Origin: an uncultured Arsenicibacter sp.
GTDB taxonomy: Bacteria > Bacteroidota > Bacteroidia > Cytophagales > Spirosomataceae
Direction: 5' to 3'
Assembly (NCBI RefSeq): GCF_945952095.1
Contig: NZ_CAMFHL010000299.1
Location: 1-8,393, forward strand
Length of the DNA: 8,393 nucleotides
Each line of letters starts with the position of its first letter. The stretch's first letter is position 1. The position numbers and the translations under genes were made by a program. Shown one piece after another: positions 1 through 6,064 of this stretch. The notes below the pieces were generated by a model that was not told where the DNA came from, searched no databases, and was given only the letters and a program-made list of their open reading frames with translations.

Positions 1-46
1 TACACGTAAGGAGTCGTCGGCAGCGTCAGATGTGTATAAGAGACAG
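1..46 (+). other. Illumina Nextera i5 adapter and Tn5 mosaic end (artefact)
   Basis: These bases are library-preparation sequence, not genome. TACAC (1-5) is the tail of the P5 arm. GTAAGGAG (6-13) matches the i5 index I know as N505/S505. TCGTCGGCAGCGTC (14-27) is the Nextera read-1 adapter, and AGATGTGTATAAGAGACAG (28-46) is the 19-bp Tn5 mosaic end used in tagmentation. The order and spacing are exactly those of a Nextera library molecule. The real insert begins at base 47. Any gene model starting at the ATG at 32 carries the false N-terminus MYKRQ, which is translated adapter. Confidence 0.98.
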
Positions 47-370
47 GTTCATTATCCACAGCTGGGCACGGTAATGCTCCGGCTACTACACCCGACCTCG
101 GCGGTTTGCGGGATGCCACGAGCTGCGGCTTTTCAGTTTATTCAACAACACGAGGGGTATGACCGCGAGTTTTACAGCGGCTTTCTGGGGCCGGTAAACA
201 TACAGCAGGAAAGTCATTTGTTTGTGCACATCCGGTGTCTGAAGCTGGAAGACCGGCAGGCAACCCTCTACGCCGGTGCCGGTCTGACGGAAGATTCCGT
301 GCCGGAACATGAGTGGCAGGAAACCGAAATGAAGTGCCAGACGCTGCTGCGGTGTCTGACCGCTTCGTAA
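47..370 (+). CDS. menF: Isochorismate synthase (MenF/EntC family), C-terminal fragment
   Basis: This is the last 107 residues of a chorismate-utilising enzyme; the rest is lost because the contig begins in adapter. The family converts chorismate to isochorismate with Mg2+ in the cytoplasm, the first step of menaquinone (MenF) or catecholate siderophore (EntC/DhbC) synthesis. Visible motifs are HPTSAVCGMPR near the start, YDREFYSGFLG, an ATLYAGAGL stretch, and a closing EHEWQETEMKCQTLL whose glutamates match the metal-binding end of the family. HPT.AVCG with YAGAG points to isochorismate synthase; anthranilate and aminodeoxychorismate synthases usually carry a GAPK-type motif there. No true start is present: the in-frame ATG at 32 is in adapter. 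The menaquinone role is inferred from Bacteroidota physiology, and a siderophore role remains possible. A strong hairpin follows the TAA after 6 bp. Confidence 0.82.
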   Translation, partial: VHYPQLGTVMLRLLHPTSAVCGMPRAAAFQFIQQHEGYDREFYSGFLGPVNIQQESHLFVHIRCLKLEDRQATLYAGAGLTEDSVPEHEWQETEMKCQTLLRCLTAS

Positions 371-376
371 TCAATA

Positions 377-405
377 CACTTCCGGGAAGTCCTTTCCCGG
401 AAGTG
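377..405. terminator. Strong hairpin between convergent genes, likely bidirectional terminator
   Basis: A perfect 12-bp inverted repeat: CACTTCCGGGAA (377-388), loop GTCCT, then TTCCCGGAAGTG (394-405). It starts 6 bp after the stop of the isochorismate synthase and lies 11 bp beyond the stop of the leftward 54-residue gene, so it is placed to end both transcripts. Neither side has a clear T-run, so it is not a textbook intrinsic terminator. The position and stem strength support the call; an operator function is unlikely in a tail-to-tail gap. Confidence 0.7.
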
Positions 406-416
406 ATAAATTCGTC

Positions 417-581
417 TCAATTACCTTCTGCTTTATCTTCAGAAGCATCACCGCCGGTGTTCTCCTTGCTCAGTTCGGCGTTATTGCGGTTTCCCTGCGC
501 GCTGGCTGCCGACGACTGTGTGTCGCTGTCCGGTGCCACATCCTCCTCCGGCATATCTGCCTGTTCATGCTGATTTTCCAT
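417..581 (-). CDS. Small acidic low-complexity protein, 54 residues, unknown function
   Basis: Reading the complement from the ATG at 581 gives a 54-residue frame ending in TGA at 417. The protein starts MENQHEQADMPEEDVAPDSD and ends SEDKAEGN. It has 14 Asp/Glu against 3 Lys/Arg, is rich in Ser, Ala, Asn and Gln, and has no Cys, aromatic residue or hydrophobic core, so it is predicted to be disordered, soluble and cytoplasmic. No signal peptide or membrane segment is seen. It lies 22 bp downstream of the Asp-rich 110-residue gene on the same strand, shares its acidic character, and is followed by the hairpin at 377-405, all consistent with the second gene of a short operon. No Shine-Dalgarno is visible, which is normal for Bacteroidota. 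I do not recognise a family. A chance open frame cannot be excluded, but position and composition favour a real gene. Confidence 0.5.
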   Translation of the reverse strand: MENQHEQADMPEEDVAPDSDTQSSAASAQGNRNNAELSKENTGGDASEDKAEGN

Positions 582-603
582 CACGTTGCGTATCTATGTT
601 TAG

Positions 604-936
604 TTAATACAGACTACTGTCATCATCGACATCGTCTCTGAATTCATCATCATCGTCCTTTTCGAAGTCCAGTTCGGCATCGTCGAAATCGGTTTCTTCG
701 AGGAATTCGTCATCATCAGGATCACCAAATTCACGGCCTGCTTCTGCATCTTCATCGTGAAGTTCATCGTCGATATCGTCTTCATCCAGAAAATCGTCGT
801 CATCGTCGTCTGCGTCATCATTCAGGTCGTCGAAGTCACGGCTGGCACCCGTTATTCCATCGTTACCATACGCACCACTCGGGCGAGGGCTCATCAAAAC
901 AGCGTTATCGCGCTCGAAAAGGTGTTTAATCGCCAT
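604..936 (-). CDS. Asp-rich highly acidic protein, 110 residues, unknown function
   Basis: This leftward gene encodes a 110-residue protein with 37 Asp and 12 Glu against 7 Lys/Arg, a net charge near -42. Residues 1-33 are mixed (MAIKHLFERDNAVLMSPRPS and a Gly-rich stretch). Residues 34-106 are almost continuous acid broken at intervals by Phe, Leu or Ile, such as DFDDL, DDDDDDFL and DDDDEF, and the protein ends SSLY. There is no signal peptide, Cys or membrane segment. I chose the ATG at 936 because it has an A-rich leader and starts the compact N-terminus; the frame stays open to 1020, but that adds an atypical 28-residue extension. The 54-residue acidic gene follows after 22 bp. Comparable acidic tails occur in chaperone-like, nucleic-acid-mimic and Ca2+-binding proteins, but nothing here identifies which. 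Coding seems likely because the frame is uninterrupted and both genes share composition. Confidence 0.65.
   Translation of the reverse strand: MAIKHLFERDNAVLMSPRPSGAYGNDGITGASRDFDDLNDDADDDDDDFLDEDDIDDELHDEDAEAGREFGDPDDDEFLEETDFDDAELDFEKDDDDEFRDDVDDDSSLY
619..837 (-). repeat. Low-complexity GAT/GAC/GAA codon tract
   Basis: The DNA encoding the acidic part (residues 34-106) of the 110-residue protein is a degenerate trinucleotide-like tract, read on the plus strand as repeated TCATCG/TCGTCG/TTCATC units. It has no exact long repeat unit, but runs such as 798-812 are close to pure TCG/TCA triplets. Such tracts can change length by replication slippage in steps of three without breaking the frame. 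Confidence 0.6.
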
Positions 937-1060
937 TTTTTCATTGGTTTTAAGGTAAAAAATCTGGTTTACTAGTATCCTGTTCCATGCCCACAACACG
1001 TTATTAATGCGGGTGGCCAAAGAACCGAGGGAACGGTCCTGAAAAGCTAAGGTACTAATT

Positions 1061-1092
1061 TTTGGGCACGTGTGCCTGCTATGGTATCTTTA
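1061..1092 (+). promoter_or_regulatory. Candidate Bacteroidota-type promoter for the secreted protein gene
   Basis: TTTG at 1061-1064 is followed by a 20-bp spacer and TATCTTTA at 1085-1092, matching seven of eight positions of the Bacteroidota TAnnTTTG element with the usual spacing to the -33 TTTG. Transcription would start near 1098-1100, leaving a leader of about 50 bases before the ATG at 1149. The spacer contains an inverted repeat, GGCAC-GT-GTGCC (1065-1076), which could be a regulator site. Confidence 0.45.
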
Positions 1093-1104
1093 CCGGTAAT
1101 AACC

Positions 1105-1112
1105 CAAACGTA
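1105..1112 (-). promoter_or_regulatory. Candidate -7 element for the acidic gene pair
   Basis: The complement of 1105-1112 reads TACGTTTG, an exact fit to the Bacteroidota TAnnTTTG element, pointing toward the Asp-rich gene. No TTG is seen at the expected -33 distance, and the implied leader is about 160 bases. The 212-bp region 937-1148 holds no gene that I can support; these two divergent promoter candidates are all I see in it. Confidence 0.25.
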
Positions 1113-1148
1113 AATTAATTATTTCTCAGCTTAGTCCTTTTTTACTGG

Positions 1149-3800
1149 ATGAAGAATCGTTACTGGCTATTGCTTTTGATGTGTGTATTTGTCGGACGTG
1201 GGTATGCCCAGACGATTTATGGAGGTACAATGACCCGAACGTTTAGCTCCCCGGCCACAGCTACTGACTACTCTCTGGTTCTTTATGTCTGGACAAATGA
1301 GGCTGAATTCAGTAAACTCCCCAATTCAATCAGTGTTGATTTATATAGGCAACGAGATAAGGTAAAACTAACCACCTTTACCCTGCCTAAACTGGCTATC
1401 CCGCAGGCAAATCCGAAGGTCTCTACCATCTGTTTTGGTGACACGACCATTCCTCTTATTGAAGCAGCCTATCAGACGTTGACGCCCCTGACCCTTAACC
1501 CTACGACGTATAATGACCCTGATGGCTATTTTTTCGTTAATTCGCCATCAACGCCTCTGGGAACACGACCAAAAACGACCAACCATTCATCCCCGAATCC
1601 TTTTTTTTACCACTGGTTTTCGCCCTCTTTTCTGGGCACAGTTCCAGATAACCGCATCCCTGGCCTGACACCGACCATTATGAAAAACGAATTGACAGCC
1701 ATCCGGTGCGTTGGCAACGATACTGGTTTTCAGCGAATTGCACAGCCATCGAGTGGTGTCAGCGCTGCCTCTGACCCGGTTCTGTCGGTTATTATTACGT
1801 TGGAGAAACCATTGGGAGGCATTAATAACGGCATTTTACAGGAAGTCAACTGGAATGCCGGTTATAGCTCTACGTCGCCATACCCGGGTAGTCCCTGGAC
1901 AGTTACCAGCGGCGGACCAACTAAAAATGGTGTAGCCACGGCATCGGCAACACCGTCCTCAATTGTACAGCGCGGGGTATATTCGTTCGCCTCCATCTAT
2001 GAGCAACGTATCAATGGGCAGCTAGTGTCCAAAAGTCTGACTGAAACAACCTACATCTATACCGTTTGCCCAACCATCCGGCAACCAGAGCCCTTGTTCA
2101 GTACCCTCAACACCCCGGCAACCGTACTCAAAACACCTCCGGCGATCTGTCCAGGCCAATCGTTAATTACTAAAATCAGTACGTATCAGCGCTATCCACA
2201 GACATATACATGGACCCTCAATGGGGCTCCGTTCGCAACAACATCCGATTCGACGTACATACTAAATCAACCCGGTAACTACAAGGTCATGGTTTCCGGC
2301 ACCGGTATTTGCGATAAAAAAGAAACAAGCTTTACAATCGACCTTGCTCCGCCGCCATCTGTCAGCATCACCAGCAATGCCGCGTCGCTGACTGGTTGTG
2401 TATCAACGGGGGTAGTAACCCTGGATGCAGTCAATTCAACCAGTGGTGTTTCTTACAAATGGCTTTTAGGGACCAATGTTTTTGTTTCTCCCGCCGGAAA
2501 CAGCATTACAACCAAAACCAGCGGCATTTACTCGGTTATTGTTACCAGTCCCGAAGGTTGTACAGCACGTTCTAATGAAATTTCCCTGAACTTTACCGGT
2601 CCGCCTTCGGTCAGTATTGCCCAACCCGCCAGCACGACCTTCTGCCCTGGCGCGACGGCGGATTTGCAAACCGATTTGATAACCGGCTACCAATATGAGT
2701 GGTTCCGCAACGGGGTCACGACCGGCGTTACCACGTTTTCCATTAAGAGCATTGATACAGGTGCCTTTACTGTAAAAATAACCGGTTTCGGCGGCTGCAC
2801 GGCTATCTCGGCACCTATTACCATGAGTAGCCCGGTCCTGATAAAGCCAACCATTTCCGGAGATCCGATTCTCTGCCTTGGAAAAAGCCTGACACTGACG
2901 GCCTCTCCGAACGGTTTATCCGCGTATCAATGGTTCAGGGATGCAACAATTGAGCCGGGCGGTACCTCTCAGGTACTCAGCACGTCCCTTGCCGGGCAAT
3001 ATACCGTCAGAGTAACCTTTCCCAATGGCTGTACGATCCTGTCAGAAAAACATCAGCTACTCCAGACATCTACCGTTCCAATTTCAATTTCACCGATCGG
3101 ACCAATATGCGGGCCATCGTCCATTCCACTTTCATTATCAGCTACGCCGGGTGGCGGCACGTTCAGCGGACAAGGTGTCATCGGAAATTTATTTATCCCT
3201 CAGGCAGCCGGTATTGGCAGTACTACTGTTACTTATATGCCGCCAGCCAGCCTTTCCGGCTGTACAACCGGCAATCCGACAATGGTGGTGGTAGTCAGAC
3301 CCATACCGCCCCTGAATCTGCCTCCTATTCTGGAAACGGGACCGGACACGCCTACACTTTTGCCGGGCGACCTTGGGCCAGGTTATCAATACCAATGGAC
3401 CCCCTCACTTTATCTAAATAATCCGGCAATTGGCAATGCCATCAGTACTCCTTCTGTACCAGTCACTTATAGCCTGACTGTCACGGATAGCCTTGGCTGT
3501 ATGGCTAGTGATACTGTCCGGTTAGAGTTAATACAGGGTTTTTATGCCCCAACAGCCTTTACGCCAAATAATGACCGGATCAATGATGTCTGGATACTGA
3601 CCGGTATTAGTGATTATCCAGACATCCAGGTAAGCATTTTTAACCGCTGGGGCGAACTTGTGTTTCATTCGAAAGGCTATGCACAGCCGTTTGATGGAAA
3701 TTATGCTGGAGAACCGTTGCCAATGGGTATCTACTCCTATCTTATCCGATTTAAACCTACTGAACAGCCTCGGCGAGGGACTTTAACCCTCTTACGCTGA
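1149..3800 (+). CDS. Large secreted Ig/PKD-repeat protein with gliding-motility C-terminal domain
   Basis: An 883-residue exported protein. Residues 1-21 (MKNRYWLLLLMCVFVGRGYAQ) are a signal peptide with likely cleavage after YA. Residues about 22-310 form a unique N-terminal region containing YNDPDGYFFV, resembling the front of other Cytophagales proteins of this class. From about 330 to 795 come Ig/PKD-like beta-sandwich repeats of about 80 residues. Five have paired cysteines: C334/C388, C417/C471, C499/C550, C576/C628 and C654/C705; a sixth related segment has only C784. Residues 797-883, with FYAPTAFTPNNDRINDVW, IFNRWGELVF, FDGNYAGEPLPMGIYSYLI and a final GTLTLLR, are the CHU_C/gliding-motility-associated domain that directs type IX secretion and surface attachment. 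The function is probably adhesion or cell-surface structure; the ligand is unknown. The gene is visibly A/T-richer than the GH130 gene behind it. A Bacteroidota-type promoter lies at 1061-1092, and no Shine-Dalgarno is seen. Confidence 0.9.
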   Translation: MKNRYWLLLLMCVFVGRGYAQTIYGGTMTRTFSSPATATDYSLVLYVWTNEAEFSKLPNSISVDLYRQRDKVKLTTFTLPKLAIPQANPKVSTICFGDTTIPLIEAAYQTLTPLTLNPTTYNDPDGYFFVNSPSTPLGTRPKTTNHSSPNPFFYHWFSPSFLGTVPDNRIPGLTPTIMKNELTAIRCVGNDTGFQRIAQPSSGVSAASDPVLSVIITLEKPLGGINNGILQEVNWNAGYSSTSPYPGSPWTVTSGGPTKNGVATASATPSSIVQRGVYSFASIYEQRINGQLVSKSLTETTYIYTVCPTIRQPEPLFSTLNTPATVLKTPPAICPGQSLITKISTYQRYPQTYTWTLNGAPFATTSDSTYILNQPGNYKVMVSGTGICDKKETSFTIDLAPPPSVSITSNAASLTGCVSTGVVTLDAVNSTSGVSYKWLLGTNVFVSPAGNSITTKTSGIYSVIVTSPEGCTARSNEISLNFTGPPSVSIAQPASTTFCPGATADLQTDLITGYQYEWFRNGVTTGVTTFSIKSIDTGAFTVKITGFGGCTAISAPITMSSPVLIKPTISGDPILCLGKSLTLTASPNGLSAYQWFRDATIEPGGTSQVLSTSLAGQYTVRVTFPNGCTILSEKHQLLQTSTVPISISPIGPICGPSSIPLSLSATPGGGTFSGQGVIGNLFIPQAAGIGSTTVTYMPPASLSGCTTGNPTMVVVVRPIPPLNLPPILETGPDTPTLLPGDLGPGYQYQWTPSLYLNNPAIGNAISTPSVPVTYSLTVTDSLGCMASDTVRLELIQGFYAPTAFTPNNDRINDVWILTGISDYPDIQVSIFNRWGELVFHSKGYAQPFDGNYAGEPLPMGIYSYLIRFKPTEQPRRGTLTLLR

Positions 3801-3822
3801 TCATTATTTTTTAGACTCAACC

Positions 3823-4869
3823 ATGAAAAATTATTCGCTGAAACGTCTTTACGACCAGCCCATCATTCAAACCCGCGACGTGAAACCATCGGTGGATGGT
3901 TTTGAGGTGCTGGGTGCTTTTAATCCGGCGGCCTGCCGTGTCGGAGATGAGTTTATTCTGTTACTGCGCGTAGCCGAAGCGCCGCGGCCCGAAGCGGGCT
4001 GGCTCCATATTCCGGTGGTCGAAACCGTCGAAGGCGTGCCAACCTTAACCGTTAAAACGTTCCGCGAGCCGGACGAGCCGTATGACCCGAGGGTGGTCTC
4101 CCTCAACGGCAAAACCTACCTGACGTCGCTCAGTCACCTGCGGCTGGCCCGCAGCAAGGATGGGGTTCATTTTACCATCGACGAAAAACCGTTCCTGTTC
4201 CCGACGCGCCCCGACGAGGCTTTTGGCATTGAAGATGCCCGGATTACGTATCTGGAAGGCAAATACTGGATTACCTACACCGCCGTGTCGGAGCATGGGC
4301 CGGCGGTCGGGCTGGCAACAACGACCGATTTTAAAGACGTGACCCGACTGGGCGTGATTCTGCCGCCACCCAACAAGGATGTGTGTTTGTTTCCCGAACG
4401 CATCAACGGCAAATACGTGCTGATGCACCGCCCGATGGTGCACGAAATCGGTAAGCCATCGGTCTGGCTGGCCGAATCCGTCGATGGGATTCACTGGGGG
4501 AATAACCGGTTTCTGTTTGGCCCGACGGCTGCCGAATGGGAAATTCAGAAGCTCGGTGCCGGGCCGGAACCTATTCTGACCGATGAAGGCTGGCTCGTGC
4601 TGTATCACGGCGCCAGCAGTATTTCAGCCTATTCACTGGCTCTTGTGCTGCTCGACCGCCATAACCCCGACCGTATTCTTGACCGGTCGGCCGCCCCACT
4701 CTTAACCCCCGAATTGTCCTGGGAGCGCGAAGGCTTTTTCCCGAACGTAGTCTTCTCCAACGGTTGGGTCAAATGGTTTGATCAGGACCGGAACACAGAA
4801 CGGATATGGGTTTATTACGGTGCGGCCGACGATGGTGTCGGGCTGGCCGAACTGACCCGGAACGATTAG
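3823..4869 (+). CDS. Glycoside hydrolase family 130 enzyme (mannoside phosphorylase or mannosidase)
   Basis: A 348-residue five-bladed beta-propeller enzyme of GH130, a family acting on beta-mannosides by phosphorolysis (releasing mannose 1-phosphate) or, in some subfamilies, hydrolysis. Blade motifs in order: YDPRVVSLNGKTYLT (87-101), FGIEDARITYLEGKYWITYT (134-153), KDVCLFPERINGKYVLMHRP (185-204), LGAGPEPILTDEGWLVLYHG (244-263), EREGFFPNVVFSNGW (301-315) and YYGAADDGVGLA (331-342). Asp138 in IEDAR corresponds, from memory, to the proposed general acid. Basic residues Lys185, Arg193, His202 and Arg203 lie in the region where phosphorylases bind phosphate, which leans toward a phosphorylase. 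I cannot assign the subfamily or linkage. There is no signal peptide, so it is cytoplasmic. It starts 22 bp after the secreted-protein gene and may be read through from it, although its higher GC suggests a separate history. The end overlaps the methyltransferase end by 4 bp. Confidence 0.88.
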   Translation: MKNYSLKRLYDQPIIQTRDVKPSVDGFEVLGAFNPAACRVGDEFILLLRVAEAPRPEAGWLHIPVVETVEGVPTLTVKTFREPDEPYDPRVVSLNGKTYLTSLSHLRLARSKDGVHFTIDEKPFLFPTRPDEAFGIEDARITYLEGKYWITYTAVSEHGPAVGLATTTDFKDVTRLGVILPPPNKDVCLFPERINGKYVLMHRPMVHEIGKPSVWLAESVDGIHWGNNRFLFGPTAAEWEIQKLGAGPEPILTDEGWLVLYHGASSISAYSLALVLLDRHNPDRILDRSAAPLLTPELSWEREGFFPNVVFSNGWVKWFDQDRNTERIWVYYGAADDGVGLAELTRND

Positions 4870-5918
4870 TTTTTCAAGGCCCGGATCAGGCTGTAGTCCA
4901 TTTGGGTCGGAATGGTTTCGTCAGGTGTGGTTAAGCCCGCCCGGCGAAACCATTTTCTGTATTCAGCGCGGCTGTAGCAACGACCTTTAGTGACCCAAAA
5001 CAGCTGCGCAGAGTAATCGGTAACCGGCAGCGGTCCGTCCAGAGTATCGTTCAGGAAGGCGTCGTGCACCCACAACGCTCCGCCGGAACGCAGCGCACCG
5101 GCAAAGCGGTCGGCCAACAGCTGACAGGTCTCGTCCGGCCAGTCGTGAAAGAGGCTGGCAGCCAGCAGCAGGTCAGTTTCCGGCAATGGGTCGGTCAGCA
5201 TATCGCCCGGCAAAAACGTCACACGCTCCCGCACCGTCTCCGCCCCCGGACGACCGCTCTGACTAAATCCGGTCAATAATTCATCGGCCACCGTCAGCAC
5301 CGCCTCCCGGTCAAACAGCGTAGCCGTCGCATCCGGATTGGCCAGCAACCACTCGTAGGTAAAATAACCGCTCCCGCCCGCCACATCGAGCAAATGGCCG
5401 TTGTGGCGCGGCAGGTTGGCTGCTACAATCGGCGACAGCGCTTTGGCGCGTCCGGCAAGGGCCAGCGTCAGGGTCCGCGCCGTGTCCGGATCATCCATCG
5501 GCGACGGACCTTCGCCTTCTTTCACATACGCAATCCCGTCATCTGTTTGCAGCGGGCCGTCGTTGCGAAGCCGGTCAGTCATCTCCAGTACGCCGGGATC
5601 GTTTGCTTCCAGACCGGTATAGCCGGTTATAGTTGGCGATGCCGACAGGGTCAGGTGGTGCCCCACAGCGGTCAACACCAGTTCATCGTCAGCGGTACGG
5701 GTCAGCATGCCCATAGCACACAAAGCCGGAAACAGAACAGCAGCAGGTCGGTCGGCCAGGCCGGTTTGCCGTTGCAGATCAGCTACCGGTAACGGGCCAT
5801 GCTGTAACAACTCAAACACATGCAGGTGGTGAACAGCCGCCAGCAGCAGCCGGGAACTATACATGGCCCGCAAATGGCGGGTAATCGGGGCGAAATCAGG
5901 GTATTGAGCGGCAGACAT
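4866..5918 (-). CDS. SAM-dependent O-methyltransferase, COMT/hydroxyindole type
   Basis: A 350-residue cytoplasmic methyltransferase of the O-methyltransferase family 2 fold, which moves a methyl group from S-adenosylmethionine to a hydroxyl of a small molecule. Residues about 10-95 are the N-terminal winged-helix dimerisation domain (AMYSSRLLLAAVHHLHVFELL onward). The SAM-binding motif is LLDVAGGSGYFTYEWL (176-191), with Asp203 as the expected ribose-binding acid and GDM at 238-240. LFHDWPDETC (256-265) carries His258, at the place of the catalytic His of plant COMT enzymes, and WVHDAFL (283-289) is the following strand. The substrate cannot be told. The length is typical and the gene looks intact. 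The ATG at 5918 has an A-rich leader and no Shine-Dalgarno. It lies 146 bp behind the AraC regulator, so it could be in the same transcript or have its own promoter. Its stop overlaps that of the GH130 gene. Confidence 0.88.
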   Translation of the reverse strand: MSAAQYPDFAPITRHLRAMYSSRLLLAAVHHLHVFELLQHGPLPVADLQRQTGLADRPAAVLFPALCAMGMLTRTADDELVLTAVGHHLTLSASPTITGYTGLEANDPGVLEMTDRLRNDGPLQTDDGIAYVKEGEGPSPMDDPDTARTLTLALAGRAKALSPIVAANLPRHNGHLLDVAGGSGYFTYEWLLANPDATATLFDREAVLTVADELLTGFSQSGRPGAETVRERVTFLPGDMLTDPLPETDLLLAASLFHDWPDETCQLLADRFAGALRSGGALWVHDAFLNDTLDGPLPVTDYSAQLFWVTKGRCYSRAEYRKWFRRAGLTTPDETIPTQMDYSLIRALKN

Positions 5919-5985
5919 AGATTTTTTTCGTCAGCGACGGATTTATGCAACAGCCAGATGGGGGTCAACGGCTGCTATTCCGCAC

Positions 5986-5993
5986 TAAAAATA
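5986..5993 (-). promoter_or_regulatory. Weak -7-like element before the methyltransferase gene
   Basis: The complement reads TATTTTTA, seven of eight matches to TAnnTTTG, in the 146-bp gap between the AraC gene and the methyltransferase gene. No -33 TTG is found at the right spacing. I see no other clear signal in this gap. Confidence 0.2.
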
Positions 5994-6064
5994 GCGGGTT
6001 TCGCGGAAAGCGTTGCAGCGAAGCCAGTTCGAATGAATAGCCTGAACCCTGATCGACTCCCCGG

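Noticed and set aside
28..46. Tn5-type 19-bp mosaic end as a transposon boundary
   Set aside because: It is directly preceded by the Nextera read-1 adapter and an index sequence, so it comes from library preparation.
32..46. ATG at 32 as the start of the isochorismate synthase gene
   Set aside because: It lies inside the adapter; the encoded MYKRQ is a known artefact peptide and the family needs several hundred residues upstream.
313..573. 86-residue forward open frame
   Set aside because: It overlaps the end of the isochorismate synthase, runs through the hairpin and lies opposite the 54-residue acidic gene; its composition shows no protein-like features.
619..837. Triplet tract as a CRISPR or tandem-repeat array
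   Set aside because: There is no fixed repeat unit or unique spacers; the pattern is fully explained by Asp/Glu codons.
757..975. Forward frame with a hydrophobic Ile/Val-rich N-terminus
   Set aside because: The apparent membrane-like stretch is the antisense of the Asp codon run (GAT/GAC read backwards as ATC/GTC).
4045..4608. 187-residue open frame antisense to GH130
   Set aside because: It is fully inside a well-supported GH130 gene, shows no recognisable motif, and is expected in GC-rich coding DNA.
5394..5792. 132-residue open frame antisense to the methyltransferase
   Set aside because: Shadow of a complete methyltransferase gene with intact motifs on the other strand.
5921..5940. 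Small hairpin CGTC-AGC-GACG next to a T-run as a terminator
   Set aside because: The stem is only 4 bp, and in the direction of the local genes the T-run reads as A's just before the methyltransferase ATG.
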